Source of the DNA: Medicago truncatula
Lineage: Eukaryota; Streptophyta; Magnoliopsida; Fabales; Fabaceae
NCBI RefSeq assembly: GCF_003473485.1
Contig: NC_053045.1
Location: 58,570,494 to 58,634,493 of the forward strand
Reading direction: 5' to 3'
DNA: 64,000 bases
Shown here: one piece after another, positions 10,818 to 22,080 of the stretch
Layout of the letters: each line of letters begins with the position of its first letter
Numbering within the stretch: position 1 is the stretch's first letter
Made by a program: the position numbers and the translations under genes
Notes under the pieces: generated by a model
Database searches by the model: none
The model's input: only the letters and a program-made list of their open reading frames with translations
Told to the model about the DNA's origin: nothing

Positions 10818-12365
10818 ATCTATATTATAAGATGACAACTAGGGTACCCATGGAAGAATGGTGTATAATTTACCTCAACCAATACACATTAGCAACATAA
10901 GCACATTTTTAAGTGGTATCCATGAACTATCTTGATCCCACCAACAAATTGCTCATTTTCATTGATTGGTGGATAAATTACCCACCATTCTTCAAAGGTA
11001 ATCTAGAAAAAACCATATTATAAACATTTAACTTGCACAATTGGTATAGTACACGTCTGTCCAAAAAAAAATTTGGTATAATACACATGACATCTTCCTT
11101 TATTGAACATAATTAGTGCTTTTAAATACAACATCGATCCTATACATGTTGCATATTATTCTAAAGATTACATAAAATTGGTAAAGATATGTGATTTGGG
11201 CAGACTTATGCAATTGATACTTAAATTATATTGACAAAATAAATAATTTTTTTGTTACTAATTTATCATGGTATGTAAGATAAAATGAACCAATTGTAGG
11301 TATAGCCTTAACCTGGTATGTAAGGTAATTTGTTCATGTGGTTTGCTTTTTTTTCTTTCTTTTGAGTAATCTTTCATGGTTTACTAAAAGGCTTATAATG
11401 ATAAAATAATTAAATATTCGATTACTATGTTTGCTAAAAAAATCTCTCAAAAAAAAAAATATTTGCTAAAAAAAATATTGTATGTTTGCTCAAAAACAAA
11501 TCATGGTATGTAGTAGAAAATGAGTAAGTTGTAGTATAGCATTAACATGGTATATAAGAAAGGTAATTTTGTTTAAAAAAATAGGTTAAATTGGATATTA
11601 TGTCCCTTTCATTATTTTATTTTGGTCTCATAACTTCTAAATCGTTCATTTTAATCTCTCAAACATTCTCTCATCTATCAATTTGGTCTCAAACACTATT
11701 CCACCGTATTGTGAGAGTATGGTCGTCGTTCTCGCAAGACTAAACCACCACCACCACCACCCCCCCCCCCCCCCCGGTCATTTATATCTCTTTCTTCTCT
11801 AATAAATGTGTACATATATAGTTTGAAAAATATTTCTGAATAAAAAAGGACAACCTACATTATTTCCAAACTTCATTAATGATGAAAGGAGTTAAGGCAA
11901 GTTTTAAGTCAAAACTTCCCCATTACAGTTTACGCGGTTATGAACAAGATGCCAGACATGTTCAACTAGTATGGTGCAACCTCATTCCTAACTGTTGATA
12001 TAACATGTATCACTATGAAAATAAACATTTTATTTGTTAAACAATTTTATTTACCTGTCATTCTTATTTCTTCCATATGCTGCAGACCGAAAAGGAATGG
12101 ATACATTTGGTAGGTATCATCTTATCTATAGCAACGATTAAGATATGAGAAATGTTAACGAGTGTTCTGAAATACTCTTTAAAAATCTTAAATGATAAAT
12201 TTTTATAAAAATATATATATTCAATGCATTAGAAATTGTACCATTTATCAATACATTAGAAATTGTATAGTTTATTAATTTAGATTGTCTAAAAGAGGTT
12301 TGGAGAAATTCATTAGTGAGACCCGGAAAATATTACTCCCTTCATTCTTTTTCTTTTTTTATAAA
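10818..12365. other. Intergenic, low-complexity
   Basis: No gene is seen. It contains repeated phrases ATGGTATGTAAG around 11270-11560, the left-end-like start of a foldback element (AGGTTAAATTGG, with ATTTTGGTCTC phrases, 11584-11700) without a visible partner, and a CCA repeat running into 17 C residues at 11745-11776. Confidence 0.45.
11745..11776. repeat. (CCA)n followed by a 17-base C homopolymer
   Basis: Five CCA units run directly into an uninterrupted C run. In an AT-rich context this is unusual, and the length may be unreliable in assembly. Confidence 0.8.
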
Positions 12366-12477
12366 TACTCCCTCCATTTTTAATTATAAATAAATTTAAT
12401 TATTTAAATTCATTTAATTAATGATATATGTGGTTTTAAAAAATTAAATTTATTTATAATTAAAAACAGAGGGAGTA
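12366..12477. mobile_element. Stowaway-like MITE (112 bp)
   Basis: The left end TACTCCCTCCATTTTTAATT and the right end AATTAAAAACAGAGGGAGTA are inverted repeats with the CTCCCTCC terminus of plant Stowaway MITEs and TA at both borders. The arms continue nearly to the centre (TATAAATAAATTTAATT against AATTTATTTATA). Non-coding. Confidence 0.85.
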
Positions 12478-12730
12478 CATGTGAGAAATTCATGTAAAGA
12501 TCGAGTAGTTAGTTCCATTTTTTCTTACAAGTATAAATTTAATAGGTGAAAGTTCATTGATTCTCAACTTTGACCAACCTCCTACTTGATGGAGAAGATT
12601 TATTAAGTATATGAAACCCATGACCCCATACTCTGTTTCCATTGTGTTGCACTTAACTTCACATGATGGATGAGATTCTTGGAGGTCAGTGAAGAAAGCT
12701 AGGAAACAGTGTCACATGTCTAGGTGATAT

Positions 12731-12921
12731 TGTTGTAGTGCATAAGTGTGAGTTATATGTTCCACATCGGTTAAAAGAGTAAAGGTTGAACATCTTATAA
12801 GTAAGAGGACTCATAAACCCATTATCTTAAGGTTTTAGGTAAGAGCGTGGTGTCTCTCTTGCTTGTGTGGTTGTTCTAGCCTCGATGTGCACGGTCCCTC
12901 AAAGCTCCCCATGATCCAACA
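12731..12921 (+). mobile_element. Solo LTR or TRIM-type LTR (191 bp) with 5-bp target duplication
   Basis: The element starts TGTTGTAGTGCATAAG and ends GATCCAACA, so it has TG...CA limits with TGTTG/CAACA terminal inverted repeats. It is flanked by GATAT on both sides (12726-12730 and 12922-12926), a 5-bp target duplication. The internal GTTCCACATCGG and CTCATAAACCCATT phrases are common in short legume LTRs. No internal region, primer binding site or second LTR follows, so it is a solo LTR. Orientation is inferred from these phrases. Confidence 0.8.
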
Positions 12922-13334
12922 GATATATGTTCCAATGATTATTCAATTTTATGACCAATCTCTAGCTATAGTTTTTTATAATTCCTTTTTAGCCACCCAC
13001 TGAGCCAAATATATAAAAATAAAAGATGATTTGATCTTCCTTAAAAAAAATGATGATTTGATCTAATTCAATCACATTTATTCCCTCCAACCAAATGGTT
13101 ACTACGGCTACTACTAGTTAGTTATATATATGCAATGCAGGGCAATTAATGTTACTTCATCACAATATTATAATACTCTATCCATTAGTTTCTTCAGCTA
13201 GTGGCATGTTTTGTGCACATTATAAATCTCATTGATTTTGACACATTTTAGCAAAGAGGTCCATAGCATAAAACAATATTCTGATCATTCAGAACTTCAT
13301 TACTTTGATAACATATTTTATCGTGCACTTTCTA

Positions 13335-14958
13335 ATGGGGATCAATTTGAACAGGGTCACTATTGTTGATATTGAGCTTCGAATTTTCTTCATAGTCTTG
13401 GTCTTTTTTAAGATTTCAACTTCAGACAATCTACCTGCAAATTTTGTATTTGGAGATTCTCTAGTTGATGTAGGAAACAATAATTACATTATTTCTCTCT
13501 CAAAGGCTAATTTTTTGCCTAATGGTATCGATTTTGGAAGACCAACAGGGAGATTCACCAATGGAAGAACCATAGTTGACATCATTGGTAAGATTTTATT
13601 AGTAATAAAATTATTTCCCTTATTTCATTCTACTTGATAGTCACTATTTTTATATAACGAGTCTTATATTCTTGCACCACCGCAACTGAGATCTAACGCA
13701 AATGATTGACGCATAGCATAACTAATTGAGTGTTGTAAACTTTGGGTATCGAGATTGGTTCTTAGTGATATATTCTTGTGCTGCCAGGTCAGGAATTGGG
13801 TTTTGGACTCACCCCGCCTTATTTGGCACCTACAACAATTGGACCAGTGATTTTGAAGGGTGTCAATTATGCCTCTGGTGGGGGTGGAATTCTCAATCAC
13901 ACTGGACAAGTCTTTGTAAGTTTTTGCTTCATTTGCTCTCATGATTTCATTTTAATCTCATAATTATGCATGGAATAATAACAATAATAATGTACTTGTG
14001 ATTTTATTTATATAGGGTGGTCGACTCAACATGGATGCACAAATAGATTATTTTGCAAATACCAGACATGACATAATCTCCTACATTGGAGTTCCTGCGG
14101 CTCTCAATCTATTACAAAATGCATTGTTTTCGGTTACAATCGGTTCAAATGATTTCATTAATAACTACTTAACACCGGATGTCGCACTTTCCGAGGACAA
14201 ATTGGATTCACCTGAACTCTTTGTGACCACCATGATATCAAGACTAAGAACACAGCTCGCTGTAATTTTCTCACAACTTACAATCTTTATTTCAGATTAA
14301 AAAATTTCAATGATGTTTGAAATTAAAAATCATAAATCTCATTATTATTCTATATTGTACCATCTGCAGAGGTTGTACAATCTGGGAGCTAGAAAAATTG
14401 TTGTGGCAAATGTGGGGCCAATTGGGTGCATACCAAGTCAAAGGGATGCACACCCAGCTGAAGGAGATAATTGTATCACTTTTGCTAATCAGATGGCACT
14501 TTCATTTAACACACAATTAAAGGGTCTAATTGCAGAGCTAAACTCAAATTTAGGTGGTTCAATATTTGTATATGCAGATATATATCACATTTTAGCAGAC
14601 ATGCTCGTAAATTACGCAGCATTTGGTATGTATATGGTGTGACAATATATATTAAGCTATTAGAATATTAAATTTCTATACTATTTTTTAAACTAATTAA
14701 TCAATAGGTACTAATTTGAATGTATTTGTGGCAGGTTTTGAGAATCCTTCTTCTGCTTGCTGCAACATGGCTGGGAGATTTGGAGGGTTGATCCCATGTG
14801 GTCCTACGTCAAAGGTTTGTTGGGACAGATCCAAATATATTTTTTGGGACCCTTATCATCCTTCTGATGCTGCAAATGTTGTTGTCGCCAAACGCCTACT
14901 AGATGGTGGTGCCCCGGATATTTCGCCGATGAACATTCGTCAACTCTTTCAATCTTAA
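13335..14958 (+). CDS. GDSL esterase/lipase, secreted
   Basis: Five exons join in frame: 13335-13587, 13788-13915, 14016-14261, 14370-14625 and 14735-14958, giving 368 residues, the usual size for plant GDSL lipases. All introns are GT-AG. The start ATG is followed by a hydrophobic segment (residues about 15-25), a signal peptide or anchor. Block I is [15 protein letters not shown] with nucleophile Ser42. Block II is [10 protein letters not shown] and block III is [11 protein letters not shown], providing the oxyanion-hole Gly and Asn. Block V is [10 protein letters not shown] with catalytic Asp333 and His336. The segment [20 protein letters not shown] crosses the exon 3/4 junction and is typical of the family. 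It is predicted to hydrolyse ester bonds in an extracellular or endomembrane compartment; the substrate cannot be inferred. All catalytic residues are present and no frame break is seen. Confidence 0.93.
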
Positions 14959-15908
14959 CTTGTTTCTTTATGTGAGAAACTGATGTTTTCAGGCTCTTTA
15001 GATAATTTGAATTTTTTAATTCAATGTATGACAAATTGTATAAGTGCTATGTCCTCCTCATTCTATGAATTATATTGTTGATAATTCCAGCCATCACCCC
15101 TTCACTTGCTTCATAACCAAGAAAAAACATAATGAGCTTATGTACTTTGGAAATGAGAATTGGTGTTCTTCCTATTTGATTTTGGATTTTGAATGTGTGG
15201 ATTGAAAATGTTGGATTTCTAATGGACATCAACATGTGCTTACGAAAATTTGAAGTTTGTTGTTTTTGATGGAATAGATGTGAATATGGGAATTTGAATG
15301 TGTGAATTGAAAGAATTGTTTGTGAACGTGTTTACTGTTCAAATATGTGTTTTGGTGAGGTGAAAAAAAATTGGGGGTAGTGAATGGAGGGAGGAAGATG
15401 GTGTTTTAGATAATGATGGGGAGTGAAAAAATTATGTTTTGAAGAAATTAGATGTGTGTTGAAGAATTTCTAGGTTGAAGAAAATGATACGAGTTCTTCA
15501 ATGGAAGTGGTTGAAAGGTAGAAGATGAATTTGTTGGAAATGATAATTATTTATGTTTTTTTTTTTAAAATTTTTAGTTAACGAATATGCCACGTGTATA
15601 GTGACTGGATAAAGAAAAAAATAAAGAAATTATATAGTTAGTTTGCCAACTCAGCAGATTCTGCTGACATGTTTTAGTGAGGGATCAAAAGTGGAAGAAT
15701 CTGAAATGATAATGACAGAATTTAAACTTTTTTTTTTACGAGGACCAAAATTGGAATTCGCTAATATTACAGGGACCAAAAGAGGTATTAACCCTAATTT
15801 TTTTTTAAGAAGTCAAACTAATCTATTAAAATAGACACATTAAAGAAAATCAAACCTAAAATAGATACATGAATGATTTAAACATGCATGTGTGGATTTG
15901 ACTTGTTG
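14959..15908. other. 3' flank of the GDSL gene and intergenic sequence
   Basis: The first about 100 bp are probably 3' UTR. The remainder is G/A-biased with TTGAATGTGTGAATTGAA-type repeats (15180-15320). At 15770-15800 a phrase GGGACCAAAAGAGGTATTAA looks like one end of a Mutator-type foldback element, with no partner nearby. Confidence 0.4.
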
Positions 15909-16186
15909 GATTAGGTGTCGGTACTTCTACGGTAGGACAGACAGCCTTAAAAGTTGCGTCAAGCAAGATGACCAAACATGAGAAAGTGTCTTCCGACAAT
16001 CAACATGCTTTCATACCATTTGCTTTTGACACTTTTGATTTCCTTACACCAGAGACTGTTGACCTTCTACGTAGAGTTTAAAGGGCCATGCATAACAATG
16101 CCATGTCTCCCAAGTATATGATTGTGTTTACGAGGATTTGTTTTGCCATCCAAAAAGACCTAGCGGCGCAGCTTGCTGTCCGCTTG

Positions 16187-16195
<9 letters not shown>
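15909..16195 (+). pseudogene. LINE ORF2 C-terminal fragment, copy 1
   Basis: The translation reads TALKVASSKMTKHEKVSSDN then QHAFIPFAFDTFDFLTPETV and DLLRRV, a stop, and later FTRICFAIQKDLAAQLAVRL. I recognise this as the end of a reverse-transcriptase protein that is common in legume genomes (the segment after its DLTGVSP motif). It has an internal stop and indels. A (TA)n tract follows directly. A second partial copy lies at 17391 and a third at 36222. Confidence 0.6.

Positions 16196-16253
<58 letters not shown>
16190..16253. repeat. (TA)n microsatellite
   Basis: About 64 bp of alternating TA sit between the LINE fragment and the left terminal inverted repeat of the next element. Confidence 0.95.
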
Positions 16254-16255
<2 letters not shown>

Positions 16256-17390
16256 ACATATCTAGTGAGAATCACTTATTTATATGAGAATGTGAGAATA
16301 CTTTTTAAGCTATTAGATTAAAATTGATTGGCTGAGATTAGAGAGCCTCATTTAACAACATATATGCCTCTCTCTACTCTATCATCTCTTTTAAACCTTT
16401 CTTCCTCGCCGTCTAATATTCATCAGCTCATATGGCATTTTCAGTAATTTCTTTCCCAACATTTTTTTTGGGTTGTCGTTGTTAAATACAGTGTACAAGC
16501 TAGTTGAACCTATTACTATTGCTGACTCATATACATGAGTGACACGTGTATTGAGTATATAATGAATGAATACAGTGATGCAAATTAGAGCTCACTGAAT
16601 ATTATTTTTTGTTGTTCAGATCTAACAAACTCTTCTCTCTCTATCATTGTGAGTGTGTGAGTATAGTGCAGTGAAGCACTCAAGCTCCAACAGTCGTTAG
16701 TTTTTCTTTAGATTAGCACCACTTCTTTCTTTGTGACCAAAACTTTTCAGATCTCAATTGATAATCCCAATTTTCGTTCTCTGAGAGATCCATCACCGCC
16801 GACGAACCATCTCCGCCGCGGTAGCCACCGCCCACCGAGGTGTTTTTCTTTTGTTTCCCTCGCACCAGATCGTCTCTCTCTCTCTTGGTTTCCGACCACG
16901 AACGGGTACATATAGGTGGCGACGACGGGATTCCGGAATAGACCAGTGCCAGAATAGATCAGTGTGCCTCTGGCAACGTTTCACGATTGTGAATCTGATT
17001 GTGAATCTGAATTGTGAATCTGAATTGTGTTTTCATTTCATCTCTTGTGTTTCCATAGATTTTGAACTAATTTTGATTTTGTTTTCATATAAAATTGAGT
17101 TTTACTTTTAATTATTTTTTTAATTGATAGAGATCATAAATCTAATCATCAATTTTTGCCTTAATATACCAATGTCGACGACGGTGATGAAGTTGAAAAC
17201 GTAAACAGATGTGGGTGGGATAGATGGAAAGCAAGGTGTTTGGTGGTTATATGAACAGATATTGGCTACGGTTAAACATGCTAATTAATTAATTAGGCTT
17301 TTAAATCTCAACCATTTATTTGTAATCTAATGGTTGATAATTATTCTCACCATTCTCATATGAAATAATCATTCTCATATGATATGTCCT
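16253..17390. mobile_element. Non-autonomous DNA transposon A (about 1.14 kb) with about 66-bp terminal inverted repeats
   Basis: The left end AGGACATATCTAGTGAGAAT pairs with the right end ATTCTCATATGATATGTCCT, and the match continues about 66 bp to CATTAGATT / AATCTAATGG. The interior includes a CT-rich, relatively GC-rich stretch (16770-16960) with no recognised protein. It belongs to the same family as the 17562-18174 element (shared GAGAATGGTGAGAAT subterminal phrases). Confidence 0.8.
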
Positions 17391-17546
17391 CCCAAGTATA
17401 TGAATGTTGACCTTCTACGTAGAGTTTAAAGGGTCATGCATAACAATGTCATGTCTCCCAAATATATGAATGTTGTGTTTACGAGGATTTATTTTGCCAT
17501 CCAAAAAGACCTAGCGGCGCAGCTTGTTGTCCGCTTGCCTTCTATT
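17391..17546 (+). pseudogene. LINE ORF2 C-terminal fragment, copy 2
   Basis: This repeats the sequence from GTTGACCTTCTACGTAGAG to CAGCTTG.TGTCCGCTTGCC found at about 16058-16189, with a few substitutions. It lies directly after transposon A and is again followed by a short TA tract and a related transposon, so the block (LINE fragment, TA tract, MITE) appears duplicated in tandem. Confidence 0.7.
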
Positions 17547-17561
17547 TATATATATATATAG

Positions 17562-17824
17562 GGGGCATATCACATGAGAATGGCTTTTGTACGTGAGAAT
17601 GGTGAGAATGAATTGCAGCCATTAGATCAAAATTAAAGGTTGAGATTAAAAAGTCTCACATGTGTCTCATCACATTCTATTATTTCTCATGAACCCTTTC
17701 CACTCTCCATCTTCTCCAATCCGCCATCCTCAAACGAGATCTGGGCTCTGCCTTGCCACCTGACCTCGCCGCCTAGGTCCACTGTTTTGGCCGCCGCACC
17801 TTCAAACTAAGTAAAACGAGATCG

Positions 17825-17886
<62 letters not shown>

Positions 17887-18174
17887 TTCAAGGGTGAGAG
17901 AGCCGGCGAGGTATGAGCTTAACATAGATGGCGGCGTGGGTAAGATAACATCAATTGTTCTCAATGAGATGAACAACAATGGAACAACAATTTGAGATGG
18001 TGAGGCAGCGAGAGAAGACAACAATTAGGAGAGATGATGTGTTAAAGAGAGATAATACAATAAGGAGATGTGCAGGTTAAAGTTTTTAATCTCCACCATC
18101 TAAAACCAATCTTAGGGTTGACAATGATTCTTATCATTCTCACATAAGTTATCCATTCTTATGTGATATGCCCC
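17562..18174. mobile_element. Non-autonomous DNA transposon B (613 bp), relative of A
   Basis: The left end GGGGCATATCACATGAGAAT and right end ATTCTTATGTGATATGCCCC are inverted repeats, and further homologous arms extend about 80 bp. It is flanked by TATATATA on both sides. The interior carries a long GA microsatellite (17828-17884). No transposase is encoded. Confidence 0.85.
17828..17884. repeat. (GA)n microsatellite
   Basis: About 57 bp of uninterrupted GA dinucleotide inside transposon B. The open frame on the other strand that it produces (serine/leucine repeats) is an artefact. Confidence 0.95.
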
Positions 18175-18208
<34 letters not shown>

Positions 18209-19030
18209 CACATACATAAAAGATAATCTATATGTCAATAAAATTGTAGTCCATTTTAAAAAAAAAATGTTATTTAAATTACATAATAGATTACTAATGT
18301 ATGTAAACGCTTGAATGAGATAACAAGAGATATCTTACAAGTTAACTAAATGTATTAAATTCAAATCAAAAATAATCAATGTTAAATTTCTTGAGAGAGA
18401 TAAGCTTATAGAGGTATTAGATTCAGACTTCAAATAATCTAAGGATGTGTTTGGATCCTTGAAAAGATTAAAGAAAGAAAGGCTAGGGTAAGAAAGTGAG
18501 TGGATACAGTACATTTCCATCCTTTGGCAGCACATAAAAAAGATGAGAAAAGAAAGTTTTGATGTGGGTCCCACGCTCAAAATCTTTCCACACATCCATG
18601 GACGGAAACATGTAAAAAGCACCAACTTCTTGAGAAAAAGTCCAAAATAGCCTTGATTATGTTATTATTTATTAGCATTGTGTCATTTTTTAAGGCATTA
18701 AAACGTTGCATCATGCCATGTACAACTACAAGCATACTAGGCAATTAATAATTTAGACACAAACTCTACAAAAAATTTCTCCCGGCGTAAGAAACATACT
18801 TAAATTGTTATATTTAGATTAAAATATATTTTCCTTTCACTTTCTCTTATACCAAACAACTAAAAAAAAAAAATTCTTTTCTTATATTTTCATTTCTTTC
18901 ACTTTCTTTCCTTACACATTCTTCTGCAAACCAAAGATACACTAAATGTGTAATTTTACATTATCTTGTAAAGGTGTTAGACACGTGATTTTCATTTCCT
19001 TGGGCTGCGCATCACGCACTTCAACACAAT
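18175..19030. other. Upstream region of the enoyl-CoA hydratase gene, with a possible hAT-type MITE
   Basis: From about 18430 (GATGTGTTTGGATCC) to about 18945 (AACCAAAGATACAC) the two ends show the loosely inverted GTTTGG/CCAAA termini and purine-/pyrimidine-rich arms (GAAAGAAAG versus CTTTCTTTCC) typical of old hAT-type MITEs. No target duplication is clear. No gene is seen. Confidence 0.4.
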
Positions 19031-19122
19031 CCTAAAGAAGAAAACGATCCCATATTCCAAAACAAACAAAATAACCAGATCAAAGTAGCAATTGAACCGG
19101 ACAAAATCGAAACGGTTCGAAC

Positions 19123-20563
19123 ATGTCATCGCAGAAGCTGATACTCGTCAACCGCGAACCAAAAGGAATCGCGGTGGTGACTATTAACCGTCCTGATTCT
19201 CTTAACTCGCTAACTCGTGCAATGAACGTGGACCTGGCTCAAGCTTTTAAGAGTCTAGACCGGGACGAATCGGTTCGGGTGATTATATTAACCGGAACTG
19301 GTAGATCGTTCTGTTCTGGCGTTGACCTCACGGCAGCGGAGGATGTTTTCAAGGGTGATGTGAAGGATCCGGAAAGTGACCCGGTTGTGCAAATGGAGCG
19401 GTGTCATAAACCGATAATTGGAGCGATTAAAGGATTTGCTGTTACCGCTGGATTTGAGATTGCACTTGCTTGTGATATTTTGGTTGCTGCTAAAGGCGCC
19501 AAATTCATGGATACTCACGCTAGGTTCCTTAAGTTCCTTTCCTTTTTATTGCAAAATTCAATTTTATTAAGGATTGCTATCATTGTCAATGATAATTCAA
19601 TAATAGCTTATATTATATGAGAAGCAGTTATGTTATAAGCTGCAAATTAAATTGTTTACCCAAACATGGCTTAAATATATTGGTAACGTGCAGATTTGGG
19701 ATATTTCCTTCATGGGGATTGTCTCAGAAGCTTTCACGCATTATAGGAGTAAATAAAGCCCGTGAGGTATCACTTACGGCCACGCCTTTGACTGCAGAGG
19801 TAGCTGAAAAGTTGGGTTTGGTGAACCATCTTGTTGAAGATGGTGAACTGATGAAGAAAAGCAGAGAAATTGCGGAAGCCATTGCGAAAAATAGTCAAGA
19901 CATGGTTTTGAGGTACAAGTCAGTGATAAATGATGGCATCAAGCTGGATCTTGGCCGTGCTCTTTCCCTCGAAAAGGTTAGTGCTGTAGCATTAGTGTGT
20001 TAAAAACTACATAATATGGAGTCAATTATGCATATCATTACATAATACGGATTCAATTTCTCAGCAAATTATGTACAGGGTGCAGCCATAAAGCCATTAA
20101 TCATTCCTATCATTTTGTGAACTTTACAATTGTAATTTAGGCAAATAGATTTGCACTTAACTTAGTATAGTTGATAGAAATAAAGGGAGCTTAGAGCAAA
20201 ATTTCACTATCTAAAATTCACTCTGTATTTTGCAGCTGTAAATACTGTAGTTAAAAACACTAGTTATTTAGCATTGTTGGAAAACGTTGGAAAATTATTT
20301 TGCACGAGTCTATTCATTATCAGTTACATTTTTTGTTCTGTGTCAGTAATTCTTTGCATATATCTTCATCCTTATATTTGCATCTTAAGCTTTGAGCTGC
20401 ACAGTTCAGACTATTTTTTATGTAATTTTGATGGAGTTATCTACCTGTGTACGAAATTTAGGAGAGGGGCCATGCCTATTATAATGGAATGACGAAGGAG
20501 CAATTCAAGAAAATGCAGGAATTCATAGCAGGAAGAAGTTCCAAGAAACAGTCCAAACTATAG
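19123..20563 (+). CDS. ECHIA: Peroxisomal enoyl-CoA hydratase/isomerase (crotonase family)
   Basis: Three exons, 19123-19523, 19694-19976 and 20462-20563, join in frame to 261 residues with GT-AG introns. The crotonase fold is recognisable: FCSGVDLTAA and GFAVTAGFEIALACDI form the two oxyanion-hole loops, and Glu in AGFEIA corresponds to the first catalytic Glu of enoyl-CoA hydratases. At the position of the second catalytic Glu there is His (DTHARFG), which by memory is also the case in Arabidopsis At4g16210 (ECHIa), so this is a monofunctional plant-type enzyme rather than a mutation. The last three residues SKL are a perfect type 1 peroxisomal signal. It acts on 2-enoyl-CoA in beta-oxidation, probably of unsaturated fatty acids. 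The 101-nt last exon carries the MTKEQFKKMQEFIAG helix and the targeting signal. Confidence 0.92.
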
Positions 20564-21204
20564 GTCTTTTATTCGCACCAATCTCTGAAACTGTAAAGAT
20601 ACGTGTTTTGTTTCTCAGAGTTGAGGTTTTATGAGTTAGTACTCGTAAAAATCAGCAGACAATGTTTATCATATAGAAATGTATCCCCCCTAATAAAAGT
20701 TCCTTATTATCAAATTAAATGTTCTGTTATTAGTTTCATGTTATGAATTTTTATTGGTTCATATGTGTTTTTAATTCCTTAGGACTTGTTTGTTTATCTT
20801 CCCCTGTGAGGACAAAATAATGAAGAACTACATTCTTTCGGGGCTGTGTTTACATTGTGTTTGGATTTTTTTTAAGAAGCAAAATCATATTAATAATAAT
20901 AAATGATAGCAAATTGTAAAAGACGCTCCTTATTGCATTGCCACACACTTTCCTTTAATTTTTACTCCATTATGACATGGGAGATGCTAGTGAGTATTCT
21001 TGTTTCCAACTTTATGGACACCTACCCAACTTCTTTCTCACTTCGTTTTCTTCTTCCTTGTTTCTTTGCGTGTGCAAGTTGCTCTCAATCATGACCATGT
21101 GAGGTGCTAGTGAGTATTTTTGTTCATCCAATGATTCCTCACCCTGCAACGGTAAGAAGAGAAGGCTAAAGGTGTTGGTGTAGTATGGAATCATCTAATT
21201 CAAT
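20564..21204. other. 3' flank of the hydratase gene and intergenic sequence
   Basis: 3' UTR for roughly 150 bp (possible signal CCTAATAAAAG at 20689), then AT-rich sequence. Two near-identical phrases GAGATGCTAGTGAGTATTCT and GAGGTGCTAGTGAGTATTTT occur at about 20980 and 21100, typical of short MITE ends. No gene is seen. Confidence 0.4.
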
Positions 21205-21450
21205 ACTACACCATTTGAATCCAAGGAGAAAGTTCTTTGGAGCGTTCAATACAAGAAGGTAAGGTTCTTGTTCTATTTATGATTGGAAATCCTCCTAAAT
21301 TTTTTGGTTTGTATGGAACACCATTTGAATTTATTTGAGCAAGGCCATGGGAGGGCATGCAACTTCTTTGTGTGGTATGACGGTGAGGTTAATGAATGTG
21401 ACAAGGTCTCTGTTATAATTGCTTCCAAGATAAAAGAAAATTGAGGGATA
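21205..21450 (+). pseudogene. GRF-type zinc-finger protein fragment
   Basis: Two pieces in plausible exon context: LNPRRKFFGAFNTRR at about 21217-21261, followed by GTAAGG, and GRACNFFVWYDGEVNE with DKVSV at about 21347-21410. This resembles the GRF zinc-finger pattern (NPGRRFWGC ... CxFFxWxD) common in plant genomes, often within transposon-associated genes. The first conserved Cys is replaced and there is a stop soon after (KEN, stop). It is likely a relic. Confidence 0.45.
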
Positions 21451-22071
21451 GACTACCAACAAATTGCAAAGGAAAATCAAAATCGCATAATCAACGTAGT
21501 TGAAAGATTAAAAGTGGAAGCAACTCAAACTCTGGAAGCAACTCAAACTCTTTGCTAGCATCGTTATCTTTAACACGTATTTTTTCAACATATATTTATT
21601 TATCAATTTAAACTCACATGAACTCAACCAAATTATATGGGTTCCATTCCTTAAAAAAAAATATAAAAAAAAAAAACTAAATAATATGGGTTCCATCTAA
21701 ATTTTAATTTGTAAAAAAATATATTGAAAAATAAATTAAAAAATGTGTTATGAGCATTATTTAAAGTGGAAAAGGAATTAATCTACGAGAATATAGTGGA
21801 CTGGTCAAACATCAAGCTCAATCTAGTAATAAATATAGTATAAACATTCAGTTTGGTTTTTAAACTACCGCTATCTTATCAATTTGATTTCTAAATTATT
21901 TTTAATTAAAAAATCCTTAAAATATCTTTCGTCAATCAATTTGATTCACGGTTAAATATTTTAGAGATGAAATTGGTGACTTATATAATTTAAAGACATT
22001 TTAATAGTTTATGATCAGAAAACGCTAATAGTTTAACGATTAAATTTAGAGTTTTTCTAATAGTTTAACGA
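21451..22071. other. Intergenic, no gene recognised
   Basis: AT-rich. A 33-bp unit (AATAGTTTAACGATTAAATT and TAGAGTTTTTC) occurs twice in tandem at about 22027 and 22060, the second copy running into the Mutator-type element that starts at 22081. Confidence 0.5.
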
Positions 22072-22080
22072 TTAAATTTA

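Noticed and set aside
11584-15800. One very large foldback element enclosing the GDSL gene
   Set aside because: The AGGTTAAATT start and the TATTAACCCT end look similar in type but differ in sequence and lack matching 9-bp flanks, so they are probably ends of separate decayed elements.
16088-16321. Open frame with a YIYIYI repeat
   Set aside because: It is produced by translating the (TA)n microsatellite after the LINE fragment.
17773-18024. Open frame with serine/leucine repeats on the minus strand
   Set aside because: It is the reverse translation of the GA microsatellite inside a MITE.
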